This document shows positions 27,349 to 37,520 of a DNA stretch of 64,000 bases, in pieces (within the stretch, counting starts at the first letter, position 1; each line of letters starts with the position of its first letter). Under the pieces are notes generated by a model. It saw only the letters and a list, made by a program, of their open reading frames with translations. It made no database searches and had not been told where the DNA came from. The position numbers and the translations under genes are program-made. This DNA is from Alphaproteobacteria bacterium (GTDB taxonomy: Bacteria; Pseudomonadota; Alphaproteobacteria; Rhizobiales; Devosiaceae). The stretch is from NCBI GenBank assembly GCA_018828145.1, contig JAHJWO010000013.1:1-64000 (forward strand), given 5' to 3'.

Positions 27349-29172
27349 TTGGAACTGCGGCGGTGGAATGTCCGGCATGTGCGCCAGGTGCTCGAAACAG
27401 CACCGCACTTCGTGCCCTTCGCCCGCGGCGGGGATACCGGCCTTGAGGCCATTCGCGCGCAGATCGGACCCGCCAGCATTGCGGACCTGCTGGATCAGGC
27501 CCGCGCCGATGCCCTGGCGCCGATCCCGGCGCTGCCGGCCAGCCTCTATCTCGAATTTGCCCGGACCGGACGGCGCGAAGGCTATGAAGATGCCCAGCGC
27601 GCGCGCCGCAACATGCTGTACCGGCTGACGCTGGCGGAGTGGCTCGAAGGGCAGGGCACTTTTGTCGATGCCATCGAGAACCTGGCCTTTGCCCGACTTG
27701 AGGAGACCAACTGGGCCTGGCCCGCCCATGCCCGCATGCTCGACATGCCCGATCACCCGACGGTCGACCTGGCCGCGGCAATGACGGCGCTCGACCTGGC
27801 CGAGATGGATTATCTGATCGGCGACGCACTTTCACCCTCGCTGCGGGCACGGCTGCGCAGCGAGATCGACCGGCGGACCGTGGCGCCGTTCCTCGAGCGC
27901 AACGACCATTGGTGGCTGCATTCGACGCCGGACCGGCAGGTCAACAACTGGACGGCGGTCTGCGTTGCCGGGGTGGTGGGCGCGGCCTGCTATCTCGAAA
28001 CCGATCGTGACCGGCTGGCCAATATCATCACGCGCGGGCTGCACAGCCTGGCCGACTATCTCGAAACCTTCGACAGCCAGGGCGGCTCGTCGGAAGGGCC
28101 GGACTACTGGTCCTATGGCTTTGGCAACTATGTCGTGCTGGCGCAGCTGCTGCATGCCCGGACCGGCGGGCAGGTCGACCTGCTGGACGATCCGCAGATC
28201 CGCGAAATCGCGCAGTTTCCGGTGCGGACCGTACTGACGCAGGGACTGTGGGCAAGCTTTTCGGATTCCGACAGCAACCCCACCTTCCATCCGGGCCTGC
28301 TGACCCATCTGGCCGAGCGGCTGGAGCTGCCGGCGCTGACCGAGCTGGGCATGCAGAACGACTTCCGCGTCGAGGTCTTCAACCAGTTTGCCTGGCCGCT
28401 GCGCCAGTTCGCCTGGCCGCTTCCGGAGCGCAATGTCGCCTTTGGCGGCGCGCCGCACGACTGGTTTGCCGACATGGCCTGGATGATCAGCCGGCTCGAT
28501 CCGGGTGATCCCAATTCGCTGCGGCTCGCCATCAAGGGCGGGCACAATGACGAGATGCACAACCAGAATGACGTCGGTTCGCTGATCGTGGTCAGCAAGG
28601 GCAGGGTCGTGCTGACCGATCCCGGGCGCGGGCGCTATTCCAAGGCCTATTTCGGACCCGAGCGCTACAGCAACATCATGGCCTCTTCGCGCGGGCATTC
28701 CGTGCCGGTGGTCAATGGCCAGGAGCAGGCCGAGGGCCGGCAGCATGCGGCAGCCGTGCTGGGCCACAGCCATGGCGAAGGCGCAGACCGGCTGACACTG
28801 GAAATGGCGGCGGCCTATCCCGCGGCGGCAGGCATCGCGGCGCTGGAGCGCGATGTGGTGTTCGACCGCAGCGTGCCGGGCGGGCGGGTGACGCTTAGCG
28901 ACAGCTTCAGCTTCACGGACAGGGAGGGCGCGTTCCAGTCCGTGCTGGTGACGCCGCTGGCGGTCGAGGCCGGGCCGGAAACGGTGCGCATCGGCGACGC
29001 CGCAGGCGGGGTGTCGGTGCGGTTCGATCCGCGCGCGGTATCGGTCAGCACCGAGCGCCATGACGGCGTCGAGAAGCAATATGCCCCATCGGTGGACCTG
29101 ACCCGCGTGCTGTTCACGGCACTGCCGCGGGCGGCCAGAGGGCAGGTGAATTTGGAAATCTCGCCGCTCTGA
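27349..29172 (+). CDS. Heparinase II/III-family polysaccharide lyase
   Basis: The 607-residue protein starts at TTG with GGGAGG upstream. It has an N-terminal alpha/alpha toroid (NNWTAVCVAGVVGAACYL near 203-220; SEGPDYWSYGFGNY) and a C-terminal beta-sandwich beginning at the metal/catalytic block GGHNDEMHNQNDVGSLIV near residue 400. These features fit the heparinase II/III superfamily (lyase families PL12, 15, 17, 21), which split uronate-containing glycans by beta-elimination. There is no signal peptide, so it probably acts as an exo- or oligo-lyase in the cytoplasm. True heparin is not implied; alginate-, pectin- or ulvan-type oligosaccharides are possible. Confidence 0.82.
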   Translation: MELRRWNVRHVRQVLETAPHFVPFARGGDTGLEAIRAQIGPASIADLLDQARADALAPIPALPASLYLEFARTGRREGYEDAQRARRNMLYRLTLAEWLEGQGTFVDAIENLAFARLEETNWAWPAHARMLDMPDHPTVDLAAAMTALDLAEMDYLIGDALSPSLRARLRSEIDRRTVAPFLERNDHWWLHSTPDRQVNNWTAVCVAGVVGAACYLETDRDRLANIITRGLHSLADYLETFDSQGGSSEGPDYWSYGFGNYVVLAQLLHARTGGQVDLLDDPQIREIAQFPVRTVLTQGLWASFSDSDSNPTFHPGLLTHLAERLELPALTELGMQNDFRVEVFNQFAWPLRQFAWPLPERNVAFGGAPHDWFADMAWMISRLDPGDPNSLRLAIKGGHNDEMHNQNDVGSLIVVSKGRVVLTDPGRGRYSKAYFGPERYSNIMASSRGHSVPVVNGQEQAEGRQHAAAVLGHSHGEGADRLTLEMAAAYPAAAGIAALERDVVFDRSVPGGRVTLSDSFSFTDREGAFQSVLVTPLAVEAGPETVRIGDAAGGVSVRFDPRAVSVSTERHDGVEKQYAPSVDLTRVLFTALPRAARGQVNLEISPL

Positions 29173-29184
29173 ACGAGCGGGAGC

Positions 29185-29203
29185 GCCGGCCGCAATGGCC
29201 GGC
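29185..29203 (+). terminator. Intercistronic hairpin
   Basis: Perfect 7-bp stem GCCGGCC / GGCCGGC with a GCAAT loop, between the lyase gene and the binding-protein gene. There is no T-run, so partial termination or message processing is more likely than a full stop. Confidence 0.4.
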
Positions 29204-29284
29204 ACAGTGAGGGGCGCGGCGCCAGATCGGCATCGGCCAGAAATCAACCCCGGGCAGGGAGCGCCCGGAAAAGGGAGGACGACA

Positions 29285-31213
29285 ATGAAGCATTCAAGTT
29301 TCGGTCTGAGCAGGGGCCAGGGTGGCCTCAGGCTCGCCGGCGCCGTGGCAGTGGCTGCCCTGATGGCAGCCGGGCAGGCGCTGGCAGCGGGCCAGGCGCC
29401 CATGCTCGACGCCTTGGTGGAAAGTGGCGAACTGCCGCCGCTGGAAGAGCGCCTGCCGGTCAATCCGATGGTGGTGGAAGCCGATGCCATCGGCACCTAT
29501 GGCGGCACCTGGCGCATGGGCATGAATGGCGGCGGCGACAACGGGCTGATCGTCAAGACGGTCGCCTATGACAGCCTGGTTCGCTACGACCACGAATGGA
29601 AATCGGTGGTGCCGAACCTGGCCGAAAGCTGGGAGGCCAGCGAAGACGCCACGGAATATACCTTCAAGCTGCGCGAAGGCGTGAAGTGGAGCGACGGCAC
29701 GCCGTTCACCACGGCTGATATCGCGTTCGCCGTCGAAATGTACCAGGACCCCGACTACGCGGCCGGCAGCTGGATCGACAACAAGAACAACCCGGTGACG
29801 CTCGAGGTCATCGACGACTACAATTTCAAGTTCATCTTCGGCACGCCCAACGGCATGTTCATGGAGACGCTGGCCGGCGTTGACGGCATCCACATCACCT
29901 CGCTGCAAAAGCAGTATTGCAGCCAGTTCCACCCCACCTATAACGAAAATGCCGCTGCTGAAGCGGAGGCCGCGGGCTTCTCCAGCTGGGCGCTCTACCT
30001 GCAGGATCGTTGCGCCTGGGGCTGGGAAACCATCCGCTTTGCCAATCCGGACCTGCCGTCCATCTATGCCTGGGTGATCGAAACGCCGCTGACGGCCAAT
30101 GCCCAGCGCGTTACCTGGAAGCGCAATCCCTATTACTGGAAGACCGACGCCGAGGGGAACCAGCTGCCCTATATCGACGCCCTGGACATGCGCGTGAGCC
30201 AGGGCGGCGTCGAGGAACTGACGCTTGCCGCGCTCAATGGCGAGATCGACTTCCAGGAACGCCACATCGCCACGACCACCAACAAGCCGCTGTTCTTCGA
30301 CGGGCAGGAAGCTAGCGGCTATCACCTGGGTGAAGTGATCCCGTCGGCATCCAACACCCTGGTGCTGCAGCTCAACCTCAACCACCTCGATCCGGTCAAG
30401 CGCGAGCTCTACCAGAACAAGGACTTCCGCATCGGCATTTCCCACGCCATCGACCGGCAGGAAATCATCGACGTGGTGTTTACCGGCCAGGGCGAACCCT
30501 TCCAGGTCGCGCCGCGCCCCGAGTCCAACTTCTATGACGAGGAACTGGCCAAGCAATATACCGAGTTCGACCCCGACCTTGCCGCCGAGCACTTTGCGGC
30601 CGCGGGCCTGACCGAGAAGAATGGCGACGGCATCTACCTCGCCAGCGACGGCAACCCGGTCAAGATTACCGTCGACGTGATTTCGGCGCTGCGCCCCGAG
30701 TGGATCGACATGCTCGAAATCATGCAGCTGCAGCTGGGCGCTGCCGGTGTCGAGATCGAGCTCAACAATATCGACCGCACGCTGTTCTACGAAAAGCGTC
30801 CGGCCGGTGAGTTCGACGCCCAGGTCTGGGCCGGCGACGGTGGCATCGAGGCCCTGCAGGAGCCCCGCTACTACTTCCCGTTCAGCGATGAATCGGTCTG
30901 GGCCTACCGCTGGGCACAGTGGTTCAACGGCACCCGTCCGGAAATCGCCGAAGAGCCGGCCGACTGGGCCAAGAAGCAGATGGACCTCTACAACCAGGTG
31001 CGTGCCGCTGGCAGCCCGGAAGCGCGTGCCGACCTGTTCAACCAGGTGCTCGCCATCACCAAGGAAGAGTTCCCGGTGATCGGGGTGAGCCTGATGCCGA
31101 ATTCCTATTCGATCATCCGGGACAACCTCAAGAACGCTCCGGCGACCATGTTCAACGCCTGGCTCTTCCCGACGCCGGCCTCCATGGATCCGACGGTCTG
31201 GTACTTCGAATAA
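29285..31213 (+). CDS. ABC transporter substrate-binding protein (family 5, Dpp/Opp type)
   Basis: The 642-residue lipid-free periplasmic protein has a signal peptide ending near LAAGQALAA (residue 35) and SBP family 5 signatures (YDSLVRYDHEWKSVVPNLAESW; YTFKLREGVKWSDGTPFTTADI). The ATG has AGGGAGGA upstream. Although this family is named for peptides, members in glycan loci bind oligosaccharides. Location between a lyase and a DUF2264 gene suggests the same here. It is longer than typical DppA. Confidence 0.9.
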   Translation: MKHSSFGLSRGQGGLRLAGAVAVAALMAAGQALAAGQAPMLDALVESGELPPLEERLPVNPMVVEADAIGTYGGTWRMGMNGGGDNGLIVKTVAYDSLVRYDHEWKSVVPNLAESWEASEDATEYTFKLREGVKWSDGTPFTTADIAFAVEMYQDPDYAAGSWIDNKNNPVTLEVIDDYNFKFIFGTPNGMFMETLAGVDGIHITSLQKQYCSQFHPTYNENAAAEAEAAGFSSWALYLQDRCAWGWETIRFANPDLPSIYAWVIETPLTANAQRVTWKRNPYYWKTDAEGNQLPYIDALDMRVSQGGVEELTLAALNGEIDFQERHIATTTNKPLFFDGQEASGYHLGEVIPSASNTLVLQLNLNHLDPVKRELYQNKDFRIGISHAIDRQEIIDVVFTGQGEPFQVAPRPESNFYDEELAKQYTEFDPDLAAEHFAAAGLTEKNGDGIYLASDGNPVKITVDVISALRPEWIDMLEIMQLQLGAAGVEIELNNIDRTLFYEKRPAGEFDAQVWAGDGGIEALQEPRYYFPFSDESVWAYRWAQWFNGTRPEIAEEPADWAKKQMDLYNQVRAAGSPEARADLFNQVLAITKEEFPVIGVSLMPNSYSIIRDNLKNAPATMFNAWLFPTPASMDPTVWYFE

Positions 31214-31223
31214 GCGGGAACCC

Positions 31224-31268
31224 TCCCCCCGCTTCGTCCCTCCGCGGCGCTTCAGCGCTGCGGGGGGA
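31224..31268 (+). terminator. GC-rich hairpin after binding-protein gene
   Basis: Outer stem TCCCCCCGC / GCGGGGGGA around a smaller inner stem-loop. Placed between the binding-protein and permease genes, it likely protects the upstream message and lowers permease expression. Confidence 0.5.
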
Positions 31269-31294
31269 ACCTAACCTCCACGGGAACAGGCACC

Positions 31295-32284
31295 ATGGTC
31301 GGCTATATCATCCAACGCTTCATCGCCATGCTCCTGACGCTGGTGGCCGTCTCGGTCGTGGCCTTCGCCATCATCCAGTTGCCGCCGGGCGATTACCTGA
31401 CGAGCTATATCGCGGCGCTGTCCTCCACCGGGGACCAGGTCGACCCGCGCGTCATCGAGAACCTTCGCATCCAGTATGGCCTGGGCGAGCCCTTCTATGT
31501 GCAATACTGGAAGTGGATCACCGGGATCCTGCAGGGCAATTTCGGGCACAGCTTCGAGTGGAAGCGGCCCGTGTCCGAGCTGATCTGGGGCAGGCTGGGC
31601 AATTCGGTCATGCTCGAGGGCCTTGCCGTGATCGTCATGTGGCTGATCGCGGTGCCGATCGGCATCTATGCGGCCGTGCGCAAATATTCGCTGGGCGACT
31701 ATCTCGCCACCGTGGTTGGTTTCATCGGCCTTGCCGTCCCGAATTTCTTCTTCGCGCTCATCGTCATGTACCTGGCCTTCATCTGGTTCGGCACGACGCT
31801 GGGCGGGCTGTTTTCACCCGAGTTCGAGAATGCGCGCTGGAGCCTGGCGCGGATCTGGGACTTCCTGACCCATGCCTGGATCCCGGTCCTGGTGCTGGCC
31901 ACGGCCGGCACGGCCGAGCTGATCCGCATCCTGCGCGCCAACCTGCTCGACGAGCTCAAGAAGCCCTATGTGACCACGGCGCGGGCCAAGGGCCTCACCG
32001 AGTTCCGTACCATCATGAAGTACCCCGTACGGCTGGCGCTCAACCCGCTGATTTCGACCATCGGCTGGCTGCTGCCGGCGCTGGTTTCAGGCTCGGTCAT
32101 CGTCTCGGTGGTGATGAACCTGCCGACGGCCGGGCCGATGCTGCTGCGCTCGCTGACCACCCAGGACATGTATCTGGCGGGCGCAATCATCCTGCTGCTC
32201 AGCGTGCTGACCGTGGTGGGAACACTGATTTCGGACATCCTGCTTGCCTGGATCGATCCGCGCATTCGCTACGGGGGCAAGTAA
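31295..32284 (+). CDS. ABC transporter permease (DppB/OppB type)
   Basis: The 329-residue inner-membrane permease has an N-terminal helix (MVGYIIQRFIAMLLTLVAVS), a large periplasmic loop and the EAA region LLDELKKPYVTTARAKGLTE. It works with the DppC-type protein whose ATG overlaps its stop. Confidence 0.92.
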   Translation: MVGYIIQRFIAMLLTLVAVSVVAFAIIQLPPGDYLTSYIAALSSTGDQVDPRVIENLRIQYGLGEPFYVQYWKWITGILQGNFGHSFEWKRPVSELIWGRLGNSVMLEGLAVIVMWLIAVPIGIYAAVRKYSLGDYLATVVGFIGLAVPNFFFALIVMYLAFIWFGTTLGGLFSPEFENARWSLARIWDFLTHAWIPVLVLATAGTAELIRILRANLLDELKKPYVTTARAKGLTEFRTIMKYPVRLALNPLISTIGWLLPALVSGSVIVSVVMNLPTAGPMLLRSLTTQDMYLAGAIILLLSVLTVVGTLISDILLAWIDPRIRYGGK

Positions 32285-33426
32285 TGGCCGTGGATACGAT
32301 GACACCCATTGGAGCAACGGCCGGTGCCATTGTGCCGGCGAAGCGCGAGAGCCAGTTCGGGCTGATGTGGCGCCGGTTCCGGCGGCACCGGCTGGCCTTG
32401 GTGAGCCTGTGGATCGTAGCTGCCTTCTACCTGGTGGCGATCCTGGCCGAGTTCCTGGCGCCCACCGATCCGTCGGCCTATAGCGCGCGCTATACCTATG
32501 CGCCGCCGCAGGGCATCCAGCTGATCGCCACCGAGCCGGACGGGTCGTGGTCGTTCCAGCTGCATGTGAATGGCTACAAGACCGAGATCGACCCGGTGGC
32601 GCTGCGCCGCACCTTCGTGATCGACCCCGAGGAGCGCATTCCCGTGCAGTTCTTCGTACCGAGCGAGCCGTACCTGCTGGCCGGGTTCATTCCCATGTCG
32701 GTCAAGTTCATGGGCGTGGCCGAGCCGCGGGCGCCATTCTATGTGCTGGGGGCCGACCGGCTGGGGCGCGACCTGCTGAGCCGGCTGATCCATGGCACAC
32801 GGATTTCGCTCTCCATTGGCCTTGCGGGCGTGACGCTCAGCCTGTTCTTCGGCATCATCATTGGCGGCTTTGCCGGCTATTATGGCGGCACGTTCGACTC
32901 TGCGGTGATGCGGGTGGTGGAATTCATCCGCTCCATGCCGACCATCCCCCTCTGGCTGGGGCTGGCGGCAGCCATGCCCAAGGACTGGACGGCGCTGCAG
33001 ACCTATTTCGCCATCACCGTCATCCTCAGCCTCATCGGCTGGACCGAGCTGGCGCGCGTGGTGCGGGGACGGTTCCTCTCGCTGCGGACCGAGGATTTCG
33101 TGACGGCCGCGCAGCTCGATGGTGCCAGCGACTGGCGCATCATCACGCGGCACATGGTGCCCAGCTTCATGAGCCACATCATCGCCGCGGCGACGCTGGC
33201 CATTCCCGGCATGATCCTCGCCGAAACCGCTCTGTCCTTCCTCGGGCTTGGCCTGCAGGCGCCGATCGTCAGCTGGGGCACGCTGCTGCAGGACGCGCAG
33301 AATATCCGGACCCTGGCCACGGCGCCCTGGCTGCTGACGCCGGGCATCTGCGTGGTGATCATCATTCTTGCCATGAACTTTTTTGGCGACGGGCTGCGCG
33401 ATGCGGCTGATCCCCATGGGCGGTGA
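32284..33426 (+). CDS. ABC transporter permease (DppC/OppC type)
   Basis: The 380-residue permease has a long N-terminal cytosolic tail, a first helix (LVSLWIVAAFYLVAILAEFL), an enlarged periplasmic segment (about 65-150), and the EAA loop DFVTAAQLDGASDWRIITRH. The ATG overlaps the last base of the DppB-type stop. The periplasmic insertion makes it longer than most peptide permeases (about 300 residues), as seen in oligosaccharide-type members. Confidence 0.92.
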   Translation: MAVDTMTPIGATAGAIVPAKRESQFGLMWRRFRRHRLALVSLWIVAAFYLVAILAEFLAPTDPSAYSARYTYAPPQGIQLIATEPDGSWSFQLHVNGYKTEIDPVALRRTFVIDPEERIPVQFFVPSEPYLLAGFIPMSVKFMGVAEPRAPFYVLGADRLGRDLLSRLIHGTRISLSIGLAGVTLSLFFGIIIGGFAGYYGGTFDSAVMRVVEFIRSMPTIPLWLGLAAAMPKDWTALQTYFAITVILSLIGWTELARVVRGRFLSLRTEDFVTAAQLDGASDWRIITRHMVPSFMSHIIAAATLAIPGMILAETALSFLGLGLQAPIVSWGTLLQDAQNIRTLATAPWLLTPGICVVIIILAMNFFGDGLRDAADPHGR

Positions 33427-33465
33427 GATGATGGTGTACACAGCAATTTCAGCGAGTGCCGACTT

Positions 33466-33590
33466 CACCTCTCCCTCTGGGGGAGAGGTCGCGCGTAGCG
33501 CGGGTGAGGGGGCCTTCCTCCTCACTGTTCCCAGGACAGGCCCCCTCACCCGACCGAAGACGGTCGACCTCTCCCCCCAGGGAGAGGTGG
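33466..33590. repeat. GC-rich palindromic intergenic repeat (family A, mosaic)
   Basis: The element starts CACCTCTCCCTCTGGGGGAG and ends with an inverted counterpart CCCCCCAGGGAGAGGTGG. An inner pair GGGGGCC / GGCCCCC lies about 25 bases apart. It resembles the mosaic palindromes (RIME-like) common in Rhizobiales. It interrupts an operon, between the permease and ATPase genes. Confidence 0.6.
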
Positions 33591-33615
33591 CGCTGTCGCG
33601 CCCGGAGTATCGAGC

Positions 33616-34635
33616 ATGACCCAACCCATCCTTACCATTTCCGACATGTCCATCGTGTTCTCGTCGCCCGACGAGGCCGATATCGAGGCGGTGCGGCAGG
33701 TCGATCTCACCATGACGCCCGGCAAGACGCTGGCGCTGGTGGGCGAGAGCGGCTGTGGCAAGTCGGTGACCGCGCGCGCCATCCTGCGGCTGCTGGACCG
33801 CAATGCCAAGATTCCGAGGGGCCGCATCCTGTTCGAGGCGCCGGGGGAGGCGCCGACCGATATCGCACAGCTCAAGCATGACAGCCTGGCGCTGCGGAAG
33901 ATTCGCGGCAACCAGATCGCGATGATCTTCCAGGAGCCGATGAGCTCGCTGTCGCCCGTGCATACGATCGGCGACCAGATCGACGAGATGATGACCACCC
34001 ATGAGGGGCTGAGCCCCAAGGCTGCGCGCGAGCGCACCGTGGCCCTGCTCGACCAGGTGGGCATTCCCGGCGCGCGGGAGCGGGCGGATGCCTATCCGTT
34101 CCAGCTGTCCGGCGGGCTGCGGCAGCGCGCGATGATCGCCATGGCGCTGGCCTGCACGCCGCAATTGCTGATTGCCGACGAGCCGACCACGGCGCTGGAT
34201 GTGACGACGCAGGCGCAGATCCTCGACCTCTTGCGGCAGCTGCAGGCCGATTTCGGCATGGCCATGCTGTTCATCACCCATGACCTGGGTGTGGTGGCCG
34301 AAATCGCCGACGAGGTGGCGGTGATGTATCTGGGCGATGTGGTGGAGCAGGGCAGCGTCTATGACGTGTTCCGGGCGCCCAAGCATCCCTATACGCAGGC
34401 GCTGATGAGCTCCATTCCCAAGATGGCGCGCAAGGCGGACCGGGTGCGGCTGTCGCCGATCAAGGGCACGGTGCCGGCGCCCAAGGACCGGCCGGTCGGC
34501 TGTGCCTTTACCAGCCGTTGCCCCCATGCCTTCGAGCCCTGCGCGACCGTGCGGCCGGAGCGGACCGATGTCGGCAATGGGCACCATGCGCGATGTCACC
34601 TGCTGACGCGCGTGGCCGTGGGAGAGCTGGCATGA
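33616..34635 (+). CDS. ABC transporter ATPase (DppD/OppD type)
   Basis: The 339-residue ATPase has Walker [10 protein letters not shown], signature [16 protein letters not shown], Walker [14 protein letters not shown], and the C-terminal oligopeptide-type tail with [17 protein letters not shown] (cysteines that bind an iron-sulfur cluster in some family members). It partners with the next ATPase, whose gene it overlaps by 4 bases. Confidence 0.93.
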   Translation: MTQPILTISDMSIVFSSPDEADIEAVRQVDLTMTPGKTLALVGESGCGKSVTARAILRLLDRNAKIPRGRILFEAPGEAPTDIAQLKHDSLALRKIRGNQIAMIFQEPMSSLSPVHTIGDQIDEMMTTHEGLSPKAARERTVALLDQVGIPGARERADAYPFQLSGGLRQRAMIAMALACTPQLLIADEPTTALDVTTQAQILDLLRQLQADFGMAMLFITHDLGVVAEIADEVAVMYLGDVVEQGSVYDVFRAPKHPYTQALMSSIPKMARKADRVRLSPIKGTVPAPKDRPVGCAFTSRCPHAFEPCATVRPERTDVGNGHHARCHLLTRVAVGELA

Positions 34636-35666
34636 GCACGCTGCTGACGGTCAAAAACCTCTCCAAGCACTATTCGCTGAGCGGCGGCTGGTTCGGGCCG
34701 GAGCGACGGCTCGATGCGCTGACCGACATAAACCTGAGCGTGGAAGCAGGCGAGACGCTGGCCATCGTGGGCGAGAGCGGCTGCGGCAAGACCACGCTGG
34801 GGCGCTGCATCATCCAGGCGCAGCCGGTGAGCGAGGGGACGGTGACCTACCATCCCAAGTCGGGTGGAGAGGTGGAGCTGACCTCGCTCAACAAGCGGCA
34901 GATCAAGCCATGGCGGCAGGATATCCGCATGATCTTCCAGGATCCGATGAGTTCGCTGAACCCCAATATGCGGGTGTTCGACATTGTCGCCGAGCCGCTG
35001 CGCATCCACAAGATCTGCAAGGGCAAGGCACTGGAAGAGCGGGTCATCTCGACGCTGGAAAAGGTCGGCATTCCGGCCGAGGCCGTGGGGCGCTATCCGC
35101 ATGCCTTTTCGGGCGGTCAGCGCCAGCGCATCGGCATTGCCCGGGCCCTGGTGCTCGACCCCAAGCTGGTGATTGCCGACGAGGCGGTCTCGGCGCTGGA
35201 CGTGTCGATCCAGGCGCAGGTGCTCAACCTGCTCGAGGATCTCAAGGCCGAGTTCGGACTGACCTATATCTTCATCAGCCACGATCTGGGCGTGGTGAAC
35301 TACATCGCTGCCCGGGTGGTGGTGATGTATCTCGGGCATGTGGTGGAGAATGCGCCCACCGAGATGCTGTTTGAGCGCCCGCGTCATCCCTATACCGAGC
35401 TGCTGCTGGAAGCGCTGCCGATCGCCGATCCGCTGCGGCGCAAGGGGCGCAAGACGGAAGTGCGGGGGGAAATCCCCTATCTGGGCAATCGCCCGGTGGG
35501 CTGCCCATTCCACACCCGCTGCAAATATGCCGAGGACCGCTGCCGGACCGACCGGCCCGAACTGCGACCGATCAACGGAACGGCGCAGCAGGCGGCGTGC
35601 CACTTTGCCGAAAAACTCGATTTGAAGGGCGCCTATGAAGATGCGCCTGCGAAGGAATTTGCCTAG
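34632..35666 (+). CDS. ABC transporter ATPase (DppF/OppF type)
   Basis: The 344-residue ATPase has Walker A GESGCGKTT, Q-loop IFQDPMSSLNP, signature FSGGQRQRIGIARAL, Walker B LVIADEAVSALDV, and the C-terminal PVGCPFHTRCKYAEDRC motif. Walker B ends in Glu-Ala instead of the usual Glu-Pro, a minor variation in this subfamily. It is followed immediately by the DUF2264 gene, its stop abutting that start. Confidence 0.93.
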   Translation: MSTLLTVKNLSKHYSLSGGWFGPERRLDALTDINLSVEAGETLAIVGESGCGKTTLGRCIIQAQPVSEGTVTYHPKSGGEVELTSLNKRQIKPWRQDIRMIFQDPMSSLNPNMRVFDIVAEPLRIHKICKGKALEERVISTLEKVGIPAEAVGRYPHAFSGGQRQRIGIARALVLDPKLVIADEAVSALDVSIQAQVLNLLEDLKAEFGLTYIFISHDLGVVNYIAARVVVMYLGHVVENAPTEMLFERPRHPYTELLLEALPIADPLRRKGRKTEVRGEIPYLGNRPVGCPFHTRCKYAEDRCRTDRPELRPINGTAQQAACHFAEKLDLKGAYEDAPAKEFA

Positions 35667-37520
35667 ATGACCTATGATCCGGTGAGCGCCAATCCCCTGT
35701 CGGGCAATCCGCTGAAGACCCGCGCCGATGTGGAAAAGGCGCTGCATGACCTGTTCAACCCACTGCTGCCCTTCTTCTCGGAAGGCGGGGCACGGGTGCG
35801 GCTCGACGCGGCGGCGGCACATTTCGACCGGGCAGCGGCCGACCTCGAAGGCTTTGCGCGACCCCTCTGGGGGCTGACGCCACTGGCCGCGGGCGGCGGG
35901 ACATTCGACCACTGGGCGCTCTACCGGCAGGGCCTCGCCAACGGGACCGACCCCGCGCATCCGGAATATTGGGGACAGGTGAACTCAACCGACCAGCGCA
36001 TGGTCGAGCTGGCGGCAATCGGCTTCACCATGCGGATGGTGCCGCAGCTGGTCTGGGAGCCACTGTCGCAGCAAGCCAAGAGCAACCTGGCAGCATATCT
36101 CAAGCATGCTCGCAGCTTCGACTATGCCGACAATAACTGGAAGTTCTTCCGCATCCTGGTCGATCTGGGGCTGGAGGAATGCGGGGTCGAATTCGACCGC
36201 TCGCTCACCGAGAGGTATCTCGAGGAACTGGACGGCTTCTATCTGGGCGATGGCTGGTATCGCGACGGCAATATCCGGCGGATCGACCACTACATCCCCT
36301 TCGCCATGCACTTCTATGGCCTGATCTACGCCAAGCTGGCGCGGGGCGACGAGAAAAGGGTCGCAGCCTACAAGGAGCGGGCGAGGCTGTTCGCCAAGGA
36401 TATTCGCCACTGGTTCGACGAGGACGGCGGCACGCTGGCCTTCGGGCGAAGCCTCACCTATCGTTTTGCCTGCGGCGGCTTCTGGGGCGCGTTGGCCTTT
36501 GCCGATGTCGAAGCGCTGCCTTGGGGCGAGATCAAGGGACAGTTCATTCGCCACCTGCGCTGGTGGGCGGACAAGCCGATGGCCAATCGCGACGGCATTC
36601 TCAGCATTGGCTACGGCTATCCGAACCTGTTCATGAGCGAGAGCTACAACTCGGCCGGATCACCCTATTGGGCGCTCAAGGCCTTCCTGCCGCTGGCGCT
36701 GCCGGACGACCATCCATTCTGGACGGCGGAGGAAACGCCGGCCGTAACCAGCAAGAAGCCGATACCCCTCAAGCATCCGGGCATGGTGATGATGCACACG
36801 CCAGGCAATGTGGTGGCGCTGTCGAGCGGCCAGCAGAACTGGCAGATGCGCCATGGCGCCGAGAAATACGCCAAGTTTGCCTATGCCAGCCGCTATGGCT
36901 TTTCGGTCGAGGTGGACGAGCGGGCCTACACGATGGGCGCCTTCGACGGGGCGCTGGCCTTTTCCGATGACGGGCGGCACTACCGGGTGCGCGAGACCAA
37001 CGAGGTCGCGCAGATCGCGGAGAACACGCTGTTCGCCCGCTGGAAGCCCTGGAGCGACGTGACGGTGGAGACATGGCTGATCCCGGCCAATCTCTGGCAT
37101 ATCCGTGTCCACCGGATCACCACGCCGCGGGCACTGCATGCGACCGAGGGCGGGTTTGCGATCGGTCGCGCCGACCTCAATGCCGACACCTATATCGACG
37201 AGGCGGGCCGGGCCGTGGCCAAGAGCCGGACGGATGTGAGCGCCATTGTCGACCTTGCCGGCAAGCGCGAGGGGCGGGCGCACCGTGCCTATCCCAATAC
37301 TAACCTCATCGTCGCCAAGACCATCGTGCCGCAATTGCGCGGCGAGATTCCGGTTGGGACGACGCTGCTGGTGACGGCCGCGATGGCGCTGCCGGCGGGA
37401 GCAGAGGCCGAGGCGGCACTGGGACAGGTGCCCCATGCTCCCGACATGGCGGCGCTCGAGGCCCTGTTTGCCCGCGAGGGCGTTGATGTCAGCGCCATTC
37501 TGGTGCCGGAGCGGTTCTGA
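35667..37520 (+). CDS. DUF2264 protein, probable glycoside hydrolase
   Basis: The 617-residue protein matches DUF2264 (PF10022), a family I associate with glycoside hydrolase family GH154, for which beta-glucuronidase activity has been reported. The N-terminal half is an alpha/alpha barrel (GLTPLAAGGGTFDHWALYRQ; NNWKFFRILVDLGLEECGVEF; DGWYRDGNIRRIDHYIPFAM). The second half is beta-rich. There is no signal peptide. It is the last typical sugar-hydrolysing enzyme of the operon, suited to removing uronic acid from imported oligosaccharides. The start directly follows the ATPase stop. The family is sure; substrate is inferred. Confidence 0.8.
   Translation: MTYDPVSANPLSGNPLKTRADVEKALHDLFNPLLPFFSEGGARVRLDAAAAHFDRAAADLEGFARPLWGLTPLAAGGGTFDHWALYRQGLANGTDPAHPEYWGQVNSTDQRMVELAAIGFTMRMVPQLVWEPLSQQAKSNLAAYLKHARSFDYADNNWKFFRILVDLGLEECGVEFDRSLTERYLEELDGFYLGDGWYRDGNIRRIDHYIPFAMHFYGLIYAKLARGDEKRVAAYKERARLFAKDIRHWFDEDGGTLAFGRSLTYRFACGGFWGALAFADVEALPWGEIKGQFIRHLRWWADKPMANRDGILSIGYGYPNLFMSESYNSAGSPYWALKAFLPLALPDDHPFWTAEETPAVTSKKPIPLKHPGMVMMHTPGNVVALSSGQQNWQMRHGAEKYAKFAYASRYGFSVEVDERAYTMGAFDGALAFSDDGRHYRVRETNEVAQIAENTLFARWKPWSDVTVETWLIPANLWHIRVHRITTPRALHATEGGFAIGRADLNADTYIDEAGRAVAKSRTDVSAIVDLAGKREGRAHRAYPNTNLIVAKTIVPQLRGEIPVGTTLLVTAAMALPAGAEAEAALGQVPHAPDMAALEALFAREGVDVSAILVPERF

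Noticed and set aside
27349-29172. True heparin lyase
   Set aside because: The superfamily name covers lyases for many uronate glycans; no feature here points to heparin, and the bacterium is more likely to meet plant or algal glycans.
30919-32283. Long N-terminal extension of the DppC-type permease frame
   Set aside because: The extension overlaps the binding protein and DppB-type genes in another frame; the ATG at 32284 gives a standard permease.
32269-34599. A 776-residue open frame on the minus strand
   Set aside because: It runs opposite permease and ATPase genes and across a repeat; no domain and biased His/Arg/Gln composition mark it as an antisense artefact.
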